A stretch of DNA of 64,000 bases from Muricoccus roseus. Its GTDB lineage: Bacteria; Pseudomonadota; Alphaproteobacteria; Acetobacterales; Acetobacteraceae. The notes beneath the pieces are model-generated. The model made no database searches. It saw nothing but the letters and a program-made list of their open reading frames with translations, and was not told the origin of the DNA. The position numbers and the translations under genes are program-made. The stretch is from the NCBI RefSeq assembly GCF_900141905.1, contig NZ_FQZF01000023.1, positions 1-64,000 on the forward strand, in the 5' to 3' direction. Of the stretch, positions 6,751 through 18,468 are shown piece by piece. Each line of letters opens with the position of its first letter. The first letter of the stretch is position 1.

Positions 6751-8139
6751 ATGTACGACCTGGCCATCCGCGGCGGCACGGCCGTGTTGGGCGATGCGGT
6801 GGTCCGCTGCGACATCGGCGTCACCGGCGGCCGCATCGCCGCCATCGCGGACCGCATCGATGCCGCGCGCCAGGTGATCGATGCGTCCGGCCTCCTCGTC
6901 CTCCCCGGCGGCGTGGACACGCATTGCCATGTCGAGGAGCCCTTCCCCGAAGGCGGCCACCAGGAGGAAAGCTGGGAAAGCGCCTCGCGCTCCGCCCTGG
7001 CGGGCGGCACCACCTCCGTCGTCGCCCATACGCCGCAGTTCAAGGGCGGGCTGCTCGTGGAACAGCACCGGGCCGCCCGCGCCCGTGCCGCCCATGCGAT
7101 GATCGACTACGGCTTTCACCAGATCATCGCCGATCCCTCCGACGCCGCGCTCTCGGAAATCCCCGCCCTCGTCGCCGACGGCGTGGGAAGCCTCAAGGCC
7201 TTCATGACCTATGACGCCCTGCATCTGGACGACGCGGCCTTCCTGCGCGTCCTGCAGGCCGCGCGCCGGCACGGGCTGATGGTGCATGTGCATTGCGAGA
7301 ACTACGACGCCATCCGCCTCGCCACCGAGACGCTGATCGCCGCCGGCTGCACCGCGCCGAAATACCACGCCACCTCCCGCCCACCCTTGGTGGAACGCGA
7401 GGCGACCGGCCGCGCCATCGCCCTGGCCGAGCTGGTGGGCCAGCCCATCCAGGTCTTTCACGTCTCCTGCGCCGAGGTGGCCGAGGAAATCGCCCGCGCC
7501 CAGGCCCGCGGCCTGGCGGTGAAAGGCGAGACCTGCCCGCAATACGTGACGCTGACCGCGGACGACATGGACCGCCCGGGCTTCGAGGGCGCGAAGTTCA
7601 TGTGCAGCCCCGCCCCGCGCCGCGCCGCGGACCATGAGGGCATCTGGGCCATGATCCGCCGCGGCGTGCTCGACGTCGTGACCTCGGACCATTGCGGCTT
7701 TTCCTACGAAGGCGACCGCGGGAAGGGGAAGAACGGCCGCGACGCCGCCTTCGACGCCATCCCCAACGGCATCCCCGGCCTCGCCGCCCGCCTGCCCATC
7801 ATCTTCTCCGAAGGCGTCGCCAAGCGCCGCATCGACCTGCCGACCTTCGCCAAGCTGGTGGCCGAAAACCCCGCCCGCATCGCCGGCCTCTACCCCCGCA
7901 AGGGCATCCTCGCGGTGGGCAGCGACGCCGACCTGGTGCTGTGGGACGCGAACCGCCCCGTCACCCTCACCAACGCCCTCATGCAGCACGCCATCGACTA
8001 CACGCCCTATGAGGGAATGCAGGTGACAGGCTGGCCCGCCGCCACCATCCGGCGCGGCGAACTGGTAATGCGGGACGGCGTGGTGACGGCCCGGCCAGGC
8101 TCCGGCCAGTGGCTGCCACGCGGGCCGGGCGTGGGCTGA
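6751..8139 (+). CDS. Dihydropyrimidinase / hydantoinase-like amidohydrolase
   Basis: 462 residues, the usual length for cyclic amidohydrolases. The metal site is seen as GGVDTHCHVEEP (His 58 and His 60), Lys 149 in GSLKAFMTYD (the carboxylated bridging lysine), HVHCENYD, FHVSCAEV and TSDHCGFSYEGD. The last part, AVGSDADLVLWD, is the family's C-terminal signature. It should hydrolyse a cyclic amide (dihydropyrimidine, hydantoin or a related ring) in the cytoplasm. VDTHCH in place of the commoner DxHTH makes the exact substrate uncertain. It stands 440 bp before a hydantoinase/5-oxoprolinase gene and near guanine deaminase, so a role in N-heterocycle use is likely. It follows the sensor kinase by 50 bp. 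Confidence 0.82.
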   Translation: MYDLAIRGGTAVLGDAVVRCDIGVTGGRIAAIADRIDAARQVIDASGLLVLPGGVDTHCHVEEPFPEGGHQEESWESASRSALAGGTTSVVAHTPQFKGGLLVEQHRAARARAAHAMIDYGFHQIIADPSDAALSEIPALVADGVGSLKAFMTYDALHLDDAAFLRVLQAARRHGLMVHVHCENYDAIRLATETLIAAGCTAPKYHATSRPPLVEREATGRAIALAELVGQPIQVFHVSCAEVAEEIARAQARGLAVKGETCPQYVTLTADDMDRPGFEGAKFMCSPAPRRAADHEGIWAMIRRGVLDVVTSDHCGFSYEGDRGKGKNGRDAAFDAIPNGIPGLAARLPIIFSEGVAKRRIDLPTFAKLVAENPARIAGLYPRKGILAVGSDADLVLWDANRPVTLTNALMQHAIDYTPYEGMQVTGWPAATIRRGELVMRDGVVTARPGSGQWLPRGPGVG

Positions 8140-8143
8140 ACGG

Positions 8144-8192
8144 GTCCGGGGAGAGGAAGAATTCCTTCTTCCTCTCCCCGGGACAGCCCACC
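8144..8192. terminator. Partial copy of the hairpin repeat; likely bidirectional terminator
   Basis: GTCCGGGGAGAGGAAG, a short AT-rich centre with TTCC, then CTTCCTCTCCCCGGGACAG: a near-perfect inverted repeat with a stem of more than 15 bp. It is the first hairpin of the 240-bp repeat seen at 17086, 25379 and 50465, in the same orientation as the 25379 copy but without the other three hairpins. It starts 5 bp after the dihydropyrimidinase stop and faces the convergent lipoprotein gene. Confidence 0.75.
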
Positions 8193-8205
8193 AGCCCTGA
8201 TCCGC

Positions 8206-8427
8206 TTAGAAGGCGGGCCCGCGATTGTCCCCGGGCACGATCTGCTGCCCGGCGCCCGTGCCGGGGTTGCCGCGGATGATCGGGCCCGAGCCCTGTGCCG
8301 GCTGCCCGGTCCCGGCTCCCACGGAAGGTCCCCGGCTCCCGGCGGGAACGCCCTGTGAGCAGGCCGAGACGAGGCTGAGCCCGCCGGCCAGAACGATCAT
8401 TCCCAGGATGGCGCGCGGCTTGATCAT
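8206..8427 (-). CDS. Small exported lipoprotein, 73 aa
   Basis: 73 residues: MIKPRAILGMIVLAGGLSLV, then the lipobox SLVSAC with the acylated cysteine near residue 24, then a Gly/Pro/Gln-rich, disordered-looking tail. It should be an outer- or inner-membrane lipoprotein of unknown role. The ATG at 8427 has AGAGGA 8 bp upstream and fits the signal peptide. A longer frame exists but its extra residues are not signal-like. It stands alone, divergent from the oxoprolinase gene, and converges on the hydantoinase gene with the hairpin repeat between. Confidence 0.65.
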   Translation of the reverse strand: MIKPRAILGMIVLAGGLSLVSACSQGVPAGSRGPSVGAGTGQPAQGSGPIIRGNPGTGAGQQIVPGDNRGPAF

Positions 8428-8579
8428 CGGATTTCGTCCTCTGCCCTGATGGCGGGCCGTGTGGCGGCCGCCGGGTTCTCCAGGCAACGCCCCCGCCCCG
8501 GCCCTGGTTTGCCCGCGATACGCTTTCCGCCCAGGGGGCCGCAGGCTAATCATCGCCGCGCCGCAGCAAGGGGTTCCGC

Positions 8580-12301
<3,722 letters not shown>

Positions 12302-12305
<4 letters not shown>

Positions 12306-13288
12306 TCGATCGCCGCACGCTGCTCGGCGCAGGCCTCGCCTGGCCGGCCCTGACCCTCTCCGGGCTGGATGCCGCGGCGGCGCAGGAGGGGCGCACCACG
12401 CGCCTTCTCGTCGGCTTTCCCCCGGGCGGCGGGCTGGACGTCATCGCCCGCCTCCTGGCCTCACGCCTGAACGCCACCGGCCAGCCCGTGGTGGTGGAGA
12501 ACCGCCCCGGCGCGGGCAGCCTCGTGGCCGCCGAGGCCCTGGCCCAGTCCCCGCCGGACGGCACGGTGCTGATGGCCGCGCCCATCGTGGTCTCGGCCTT
12601 CTTTCCCTTCATCCACCAGCGCCTGAGCTTCGACCCGCTGAAGGACCTGGCGCCGGTCACCATGATCGGCACCTTCAACTTCGCCCTCGTCGTCCGCGGC
12701 GACCATCCGGCCCGGAACCTCGGGGAATTCGTTGAATGGGCGCGGGCGCGCGGGACGTCGGTGAATGTCGGCTCCATCTCCCCGGGCACGCCCTCCCACT
12801 TCCTCGGCGTGCTGTTCAACCGCATCGCGGGCACGGCGATGACCCATGTGCCCTATCGCGGCTCCTCCCCGCTCCAGGCCGCCCTGCTGGCAGGGGAGGT
12901 GCATTGCGCCTTCGACACCACGGCCAGCACGCTCGGCCAGCTGCGGGACGGCGCCATGCGCGCGCTGGCGGTCACCGGCGCCACGCGCACGGCCACCCTG
13001 CCCGAGGTGCCCTCCTTCGCCGAAGCCGGCCCGCCGCTGGCCGAGATGGCGGCCGCGGAGTTCTGGTACGGGGTCTACGCCCCGGGGCGCACGCCGGAGG
13101 AGACGCGGAACCGCTGGGCCACCGTGCTGGGCGGCATCCTGCGTGAGGCCGCCACCGCCGCACGCCTGCTGGACATGGACCTCACCCCCCGCCCGATGAC
13201 CCCCGCCGAATTCGGCGCCGTCATCGCCGCCGATGCTGCGCGCTGGGAGCCGGTGATCCGCGCCTCCGGCTTCACCGTGAACAACTAG
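12302..13288 (+). CDS. Bug/TctC-family periplasmic solute receptor
   Basis: 328 residues with a signal peptide ([20 protein letters not shown], cleavage near AAAAQ). The family motifs are present: [19 protein letters not shown] near the mature N-terminus, [30 protein letters not shown] and [13 protein letters not shown]. Such proteins bind carboxylates or amides in a clamshell fold. They normally serve a TctAB permease, but no permease gene is in the window. It overlaps the oxoprolinase stop by 4 bp (ATGA) and is followed after 2 bp by the MBL hydrolase gene. A cyclic amide or its acid product is therefore the likely ligand (inference). Confidence 0.9.
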
Positions 13289-13290
13289 CC

Positions 13291-14145
13291 ATGGCCAGCG
13301 TCACCCTCCTCGGCACGGGCGGCCCGCGCATCGACCCCGCCCGCCACTGCGCCGCCCTTCTCCTCCGCACGGGGGAGGAGGAGGTGCTGATCGATGCCGG
13401 GCGGGGCTGCGTGCAGGGGCTGGCGGAGGCCGGGGCGGATCTCGGCCGGCTGTCGCGCCTCCTGATCACGCACCACCATTTCGACCATATCGGCGACCTC
13501 TACGACGTGGCGCTGACCACCTGGTTCGAGGGCCGCAAGCACCCCCTGCTCATCCAGGGCCCGCCCGACACGCAGCGCATCACAGAGGCCCTGCTCACCC
13601 AGGTCTATGACAAGGACCACACCTGGCGCGGCCTCGGCGAGCCCACCTTCGGCGGCTGGGCCCCGGTGGAGGCCGAGGACCTCGCGCCGGGCGAGTGGAT
13701 CGAGGGCCATGGCTGGCGCGCGACCGCGCGGGAGGTGCTGCACGGCAACGGCCTCGGCACCCTTCCGGAGGCCTTCCTCCGCCGCTGGATCTGCTACGGC
13801 TACCGCTTCGAGATCGGCGGCCGGGTCTTCGCCTTCTCCGGCGACACGGTGGACTGCCCCGGCCTGCGGGAGCTGGCCCAGGGGGCCGATGTGCTGGTCC
13901 AATGCTGCTGGGCCGCCTCCGCCGAGCTCACCACCGAGCATCTCCGCCGCCTCTCCCGCCACACCCTCGCCTGTGGCGACACGGTGGGAAAGATCGCGGC
14001 CGAATGCGGCGTGAAGACCCTCGTCCTCACCCATCATCGCCCGCGCCGGGACCCCGCCATGCTGGATGTGCTGGCCGAGGAGGTGGCGCGCGACTTCTCC
14101 GGCCGCCTGCTGATCGGGGCGGATGGGATGGAGGTGGCCATCTAG
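13291..14145 (+). CDS. MBL-fold metallo-hydrolase (RNase Z/ AtsA-like)
   Basis: 284 residues of the metallo-beta-lactamase fold. The zinc motif THHHFDHIGD (about residues 60-69) is followed by TAREVLHGNG, FAFSGDTVDCPGLRELAQGADVLV with the bridging Asp, and VLTHHRPRRD near the C-terminus. It lies 2 bp after the TctC gene, so it belongs to the oxoprolinase operon. It probably hydrolyses an ester, lactone or lactam intermediate; RNase Z-like folds are also used for arylsulfatase and lactonase activities. The product is not predictable. It ends 158 bp before a small lipoprotein gene; that gap holds nothing I recognise. Confidence 0.82.
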   Translation: MASVTLLGTGGPRIDPARHCAALLLRTGEEEVLIDAGRGCVQGLAEAGADLGRLSRLLITHHHFDHIGDLYDVALTTWFEGRKHPLLIQGPPDTQRITEALLTQVYDKDHTWRGLGEPTFGGWAPVEAEDLAPGEWIEGHGWRATAREVLHGNGLGTLPEAFLRRWICYGYRFEIGGRVFAFSGDTVDCPGLRELAQGADVLVQCCWAASAELTTEHLRRLSRHTLACGDTVGKIAAECGVKTLVLTHHRPRRDPAMLDVLAEEVARDFSGRLLIGADGMEVAI

Positions 14146-14303
14146 CGGCCGGTGCCGCCCGATAGGGCAGCACCTGCGACACACCTCACGCCCCGCCGCA
14201 ATTCCGCCCCGCAAGTGCCGGAAAAGGCCGGTGACGCGCGCCGCGCGCCGCCTTAGAAGACCACCGCCCCGCCCACCGGGGTACTGATCCCAAGGACGAA
14301 CCA

Positions 14304-14594
14304 GTGACCAAGACGATCCTGAAGGCCGCGCTGCTCCCGTCGCTGGCCCTGATGGCGGCCTGCACCGCCGCCCCGCCGCCCCCGCCCGCCGTGGCCCCGC
14401 CGCCGGAAGAGGCCTTCCGCCCCGTCTGCCAGCAGCGCTTCGCCAATGCGACGGAGTTCGGCCTGAAGAAGTGCATGTTCGAGGAGCTGGACCGCTCCCG
14501 CGGCGCGACCCCGGCCAGCGCCGCCCCGGCGCCCGAGCCCGCGCCCGCCCCGGCCCCGAGCCGCTCCGCCCCGGCCAGCCGCCGCGCGCGCTGA
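14304..14594 (+). CDS. Small exported protein with Pro/Ala-rich segments
   Basis: 96 residues starting with GTG at 14304, with AAGGA 8 bp upstream. The sequence opens with a signal or lipoprotein leader (TKTILKAALLPSLALMAACT; cysteine near 20 in a lipobox-like MAAC). A run of prolines, a conserved-looking core CQQRFANATEFGLKKCMFEEL with two cysteines, and an Ala/Pro-rich tail ending in Arg residues follow. The role is unknown. The two core cysteines could form a disulfide in the periplasm. It is probably monocistronic and ends at a hairpin shared with the convergent guanine deaminase gene. Confidence 0.6.
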   Translation: MTKTILKAALLPSLALMAACTAAPPPPPAVAPPPEEAFRPVCQQRFANATEFGLKKCMFEELDRSRGATPASAAPAPEPAPAPAPSRSAPASRRAR

Positions 14595-14602
14595 ACCCCG
14601 GC

Positions 14603-14628
14603 CGCCGGCCCGCCTCCGCGCGGGCCGG
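14603..14628. terminator. Hairpin between convergent genes
   Basis: GCCGGCCCGC (14603-14612), a 6-nt loop and GCGGGCCGGC (14619-14628) give a perfect 10-bp stem in the 41-bp gap between two convergent genes. There is no T-run on either side, so it may act as a transcript-end stabiliser or a Rho-assisted terminator. Confidence 0.5.
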
Positions 14629-14635
14629 CGCCGCC

Positions 14636-15991
14636 TCAGGCCGGCGCCTTCTCCCGGTCATGCACCAGGCGGCCGCCGACATAGGTCGCCCGCACTGCCC
14701 GCTCGTCGCCCAGCGTCATCAGCGCGAAAAGCCGGTCGGCCAGCTCCGCGCCTCCCTCGGTCCGTAACGCCAGCTCCGGCGTCGCCCGCGGGTCCAGCAC
14801 CACCAGGTCCGCCTCCATCCCCGGCTCCAGGGACCCGATCCGGTCCTCCAGCCGCAGCGCCGCCGCTCCGCCCCGCGTCGCCAGCCAGAAGGCCTGGGCC
14901 GGGTGCAGCCGCGCCCCGCGCAGCCGCGCCATCTTGTAGCCATCCCCCAGCGTGCGAAGGGTGGAGAGGCTGGTGCCCGCCCCCACATCGCTGCCCAACG
15001 CCACCCGCACCCCGGCCTCCGCCAGGTCATGCAGCCGGAACAGCCCACTGCCGAGGAACAGGTTGGAACTGGGGCAATGCGCCACGCCGCAGCCGCTCTC
15101 CCGCAGCCCGGCGATGTCGCCCTCGGTCACATGCACCGCATGGCCCATCACCGCGCGCGGCCCGACCAGCCCGGCCCGGACATAGACATCCAGATAGGAG
15201 GCGGCGGCGGGGAACAGCTCCCGCACCCAGGCGATCTCCGCCTCGGTTTCGCAGAGATGCGTCTGCACATAGGTGCCGGGATGGTCGCACCACAGGCGCC
15301 CGGCGGCCTGCAGCGCCTCATCCGTGCAGGCGGGCGCGAAGCGCGGCGTAATGGCGTAGAGCAGCCGCCCGCGCCCATGCCAGCGCGCGATCAGCCGCCG
15401 CGTCGCCGGAATGCCGTGGTCCTCGCCGTCCAGCAGCGCATCGGGCGCGTGGCGGTCCATCAGCACCTTACCCGCGATGAGCCGCATGCCCAGCCCCTCC
15501 GCCCCGGCGAAGAGCGCATCGGCGGAATGCTCGTGCACGGTGCCATAGACCGCGGCCGTCGTGGTGCCCGCCCGCAGCAGCGCGCGGAGGAAGAGGGCGG
15601 CAATGCGGGCGGCATGCGCCGCATCCGCGAAGCGCGCCTCGGTGGGGTAGGTGTAGCGCTGCAGCCAGTCCAGCAGCGTCTCCCCGAAGGCGCCGGTCAT
15701 CTCCATCTGGGGGTAGTGGACATGCGCGTCCACGAAGCCCGGCCCGATAAGGCCCTCGGGGTAGTGATGCACCTCCAGCCTGTCCGGATGGCGCGGGCGC
15801 TCCGCCGCATGGTCGCCGAAGCCCGTGATCACCCCGTCGCGCATCACCACCAGCGCATCGGGCCAATGGACCAGCGCCTCGTCCGCATCGCCCAGGAAGG
15901 GGTCGTGCCGGAAGGTGAAGGCAGGCCCGCGCAGGCCGAGCAATCCGGTGGGCGATCCGGCGGGTGATCCGCTGGGTGATCCGTCCTTCAA
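14636..15991 (-). CDS. guaD: Guanine deaminase
   Basis: About 451 residues. Motifs fit guanine deaminase, which converts guanine to xanthine with zinc: PGFVDAHVHYPQMEM near residue 80, YVQTHLCETEAEI, VMGHAVHVTE, CPSSNLFLGSGLF and ALGSDVGAGTSLS, with the late GMEADLVVLDP. The start is uncertain. The TTG at 15991 has GGGAG 7 bp upstream and begins LKDGSPSGSP; an ATG at 16084 would add a leader of about 31 residues unlike the family. Tandem GSP repeats follow the start. It is divergent from a TctC gene. With the dihydropyrimidinase and oxoprolinase genes it points to purine and hydantoin-type nitrogen use. Confidence 0.85.
   Translation of the reverse strand: MKDGSPSGSPAGSPTGLLGLRGPAFTFRHDPFLGDADEALVHWPDALVVMRDGVITGFGDHAAERPRHPDRLEVHHYPEGLIGPGFVDAHVHYPQMEMTGAFGETLLDWLQRYTYPTEARFADAAHAARIAALFLRALLRAGTTTAAVYGTVHEHSADALFAGAEGLGMRLIAGKVLMDRHAPDALLDGEDHGIPATRRLIARWHGRGRLLYAITPRFAPACTDEALQAAGRLWCDHPGTYVQTHLCETEAEIAWVRELFPAAASYLDVYVRAGLVGPRAVMGHAVHVTEGDIAGLRESGCGVAHCPSSNLFLGSGLFRLHDLAEAGVRVALGSDVGAGTSLSTLRTLGDGYKMARLRGARLHPAQAFWLATRGGAAALRLEDRIGSLEPGMEADLVVLDPRATPELALRTEGGAELADRLFALMTLGDERAVRATYVGGRLVHDREKAPA
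15943..15978. repeat. 12-bp tandem repeat in the guaD gene start
   Basis: Three diverged 12-bp units, 15943-15954, 15955-15966 and 15967-15978, of the form ATCCG(G/C)(T/C)GGG(C/T)G. On the minus strand they encode GSPx repeats just after the likely TTG start of guanine deaminase. Confidence 0.75.
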
Positions 15992-16104
15992 GCGCCACTC
16001 CCTGCCCGCCGCCCCATCATGGCATCCTCCGGCCTGGGGTGAAGCCGCTTGCGGCCGCTGCGCCGGCATGGCCTCCTTCGCCACAACCCGGGACGGAAAC
16101 GACC

Positions 16105-17064
16105 ATGCAGCGCCGCCACTTCCTGCCGCTCCTCGCGGCCCCCGCCCTCATCACCCGCGCCCAGGCTCAGGGGCGCCCCATCACCCTCGTCGTGCCCTAT
16201 GCGGCCGGCGGCGGCACGGACATCGTGGCGCGGGAACTGGCGCCGATCCTGATGGAAACGACGGGCCAGAACGTGATCGTGGAGAACCGCGGCGGCGCGG
16301 CGGGCCATGTCGGCGCCGTCTCCGTCACCCGCGCCAGGCCCGACGGCACCACGCTGCTCTTCGCCGTCTCCACCAACATCGTGGTCAACCCGCATCTCCA
16401 GCGGAACGACCGGATCAACCTCTCCACCGCCCTCGCGCCCGTCGCCAAGGCCAGCTCCTACCAATATGTCCTCGTCATCGACCCCAAGGTGCAGGCCACC
16501 ACGCTGCAGGAACTGATCGCGGCCGGGAAGCGCCCGAATGCGGGCTTCACCTATTCCTCCGGCGGCGTCGGCTCGAACAACCACCTCGCCGGCCTGCTCT
16601 TCGCCGAGGCCGCCGGGGTGGAGATGGAGCACATCTCCTATCGCGGCACGGCCCCCGCGCTCCAGGACGTGGTCGCGGGCCGCGTCACCATGAACTTCTC
16701 CTCCCCGCCGCCCGCCGTGCCGCTCACGCGGGACGGACGGCTGCGCGCCATCGCGGTGACCGGCGAGCGCCGCCTCCCCTCCCTGCCCGAGGTGCCTACC
16801 CTGTCCGAGGCCGGGCTGCCCGGCATCGTCATCCTCGGCTGGCACGGCATCTTCGCGCCCGCCGGCGTGCCGGAAGCGGAGATGTCCCGGCTCGAAGCCG
16901 CCGCGAACCAGGCCATCCGAGACCCGCGCTTCAGCCGCAGCCTGGAGCGCGACGGGCTGGAACTGGCCGCCGAACGGCCGCGCGCGGAGTTCGCGCGCGA
17001 AATCCAGACGGAATACGAGTTCTGGGGCAAGAAGGCTCGGGAGCTGGACCTGAAGGCGGAATAG
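16105..17064 (+). CDS. Bug/TctC-family periplasmic solute receptor
   Basis: 319 residues: a short signal peptide (MQRRHFLPLLAAPALITRAQ, cleavage after AQAQ) and the family pattern ITLVVPYAAGGGTDIVAREL, VIVENRGGAAG, ARPDGTTLLFAVSTNIV, HISYRGTAPALQDVVAG and PSLPEVPTLSEAG. It belongs to the tripartite tricarboxylate receptor family with no TctAB partner here. It is transcribed divergently from guanine deaminase, so a purine-pathway ligand is possible but unproven. The downstream 240-bp hairpin repeat begins 21 bp after the stop. Confidence 0.9.
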   Translation: MQRRHFLPLLAAPALITRAQAQGRPITLVVPYAAGGGTDIVARELAPILMETTGQNVIVENRGGAAGHVGAVSVTRARPDGTTLLFAVSTNIVVNPHLQRNDRINLSTALAPVAKASSYQYVLVIDPKVQATTLQELIAAGKRPNAGFTYSSGGVGSNNHLAGLLFAEAAGVEMEHISYRGTAPALQDVVAGRVTMNFSSPPPAVPLTRDGRLRAIAVTGERRLPSLPEVPTLSEAGLPGIVILGWHGIFAPAGVPEAEMSRLEAAANQAIRDPRFSRSLERDGLELAAERPRAEFAREIQTEYEFWGKKARELDLKAE

Positions 17065-17085
17065 CCGCTCTGCGTCTCTTCTGAT

Positions 17086-17330
17086 CTGTTCGGTCTGTCC
17101 CGGGGAGAGGAAGGAGGAATTCTTCCTCTCCCCGGCCCCCTCACCATCATCTTTTTCTAGGAGTTTGGAATCACGGGGCTGACGGTGCGCCTCGGGTCGA
17201 TGACCCGAGGCGACTGCAAGGGCAGGAAAAGCCCCCTCAACCAGAAACCCCACCGATCCGGGGTATCCACGGCAGTCAGACGGGGTTCCAAGGGCCTCAG
17301 GCCCTTGGCGGGTGGAGGGCGGAGCCCTCC
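17086..17330 (+). repeat. Four-hairpin interspersed repeat, copy A
   Basis: About 245 bp between a convergent TctC gene and the PhyH gene. In order it holds: hairpin 1 with GGGGAGAGGAA around an AGGAATTC centre (17100-17135); hairpin 2 CGCCTCGGGTC-GAT-GACCCGAGGCG (17188-17212, 11-bp perfect stem); a linker containing ATCCGGGGTATCCACGGCAG; hairpin 3 CCAAGGGCCT-C-AGGCCCTTGG (17288-17308); and hairpin 4 GGAGGGC-GGA-GCCCTCC (17314-17330). The same order recurs, reversed, at 25379-25622 and, in this orientation, at 50465-50704; hairpin 1 alone is at 8144. No protein-coding potential is apparent. Confidence 0.9.
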
Positions 17331-17344
17331 TCAGAAGGACGGCA

Positions 17345-18241
17345 TCAGGCGGCGATCAGGCGGTTCACATAGGGGTCCAGCGCCCGGGGCCGCGCGGCCA
17401 GCGCCACCGGCTCGTAGCGGAAGGCGAAGATGGGCAGCAGGGAGTACTGCACCTGCAGCACCAGCCGCGGCGCACGGACCGGCGGCATGCCCATGTGGAT
17501 GCCGTGGGTGTCGGCGATGAAGGTGGTGCCGCCCGGGCCGGTGATCATGCGGATCCGGTCGGCGCCGTAGTCCCGCTCCAGCGCCGCGCGCGAGAAGGGC
17601 CGCGCCCGCAACGTCGCCGCCGTGCGGTGGGAGCCGGTGACGAAGACATGCGGCCCGGTCCTCTCGTCCACGTCGGTGAGGTAGACGAACAGTTTCAGGA
17701 ACCGCCAGTCGTCGGGATCGCGGTGGAAGAGCTGCGTCTCCAGGGGCTGCGCTTCGGAGGGCAGGGACCAGCGGATCCCGAGGCTCGACAGGGTGGGCTT
17801 GCAGCCGAGGTAGTCGGAGGCGATGCGCAGGATGGCGGGCGCGTTGATTGCCTCGATCAGGCCGGGGCAAGCGAGGACACGCGGGAGCGGATAGGCGGCC
17901 GTCCGCGTGCCCTGGGGCAGCGCCTCGAGCCAGGCGGGGCGCCCGTCGGGGCCGACCACCGGCTCGTGGCGCAGGAACGCCCGGATGGACTGCAAGGCCG
18001 GCGGCGCGAAGAGCGGTTCCAGCATCGCCAGCCCGTCCCGGTCGAGGGCCTTCGCCGCGTGCCGTGCCTCGGGGGTGCCCTGAGCGCCACACCGCCCATG
18101 GCGCCGCCGGATCGCGGCGGCGAGCGCCCGGCAGATGAGCTGGCGGAACCGGCGCGGCGTGGCGAGGCGCTGGGCGTAGTAGAGGGCGGCACGCCGAGCC
18201 TCGAAGCCGCGTCCCGGCTGCAGCTGGGCATAGCTGATCAT
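17345..18241 (-). CDS. Phytanoyl-CoA dioxygenase (PhyH) family protein
   Basis: 298 residues of the Fe(II)/2-oxoglutarate dioxygenase superfamily. The iron facial triad is visible as LFHRDPDDWRF (His-x-Asp, about residues 176-178) and DTHGIHMG (distal His, about 252). LKLFVYLTDVDERTGPHVFV and the later PRLVLQVQYSL (Arg for 2-oxoglutarate) are family-typical. It should hydroxylate a small molecule using O2 and 2-oxoglutarate; the substrate is unknown. ATG 18241 (MISYAQLQPG) is preceded by GGGGGAAG at 8 bp. The basic N-terminal 60 residues are not family-typical. It lies downstream of pckA but is separated from it by a strong terminator. Confidence 0.8.
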   Translation of the reverse strand: MISYAQLQPGRGFEARRAALYYAQRLATPRRFRQLICRALAAAIRRRHGRCGAQGTPEARHAAKALDRDGLAMLEPLFAPPALQSIRAFLRHEPVVGPDGRPAWLEALPQGTRTAAYPLPRVLACPGLIEAINAPAILRIASDYLGCKPTLSSLGIRWSLPSEAQPLETQLFHRDPDDWRFLKLFVYLTDVDERTGPHVFVTGSHRTAATLRARPFSRAALERDYGADRIRMITGPGGTTFIADTHGIHMGMPPVRAPRLVLQVQYSLLPIFAFRYEPVALAARPRALDPYVNRLIAA

Positions 18242-18383
18242 CGGACCGCTTCCCCCGTTTTGGAGGAACCATGCCCCGGTGCGCGGCGGCAAAAGGAAAC
18301 TCGTGCCCTGCCACGGCGGTGCTGTTCCCGGTTCCGGAACCGGCTCCCTCCGCGATCCTTCCAGGTTGAATCGCACGAAGAAA

Positions 18384-18412
18384 GGGGCCTCCGGCTCGCC
18401 GCCGGAGGCCCC
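18384..18412 (-). terminator. Rho-independent terminator of pckA
   Basis: GGGGCCTCCGGC, a 5-nt loop and GCCGGAGGCCCC give a perfect 12-bp stem. Read on the minus strand it is followed by TTTCTTCG. It lies 57 bp past the pckA stop codon and before the PhyH gene. Confidence 0.8.
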
Positions 18413-18468
18413 TCCCATGCGCATTCAGGAAGCGGGAGCCCGGAGAACCGGGCCGCCCGCGCCGGTGA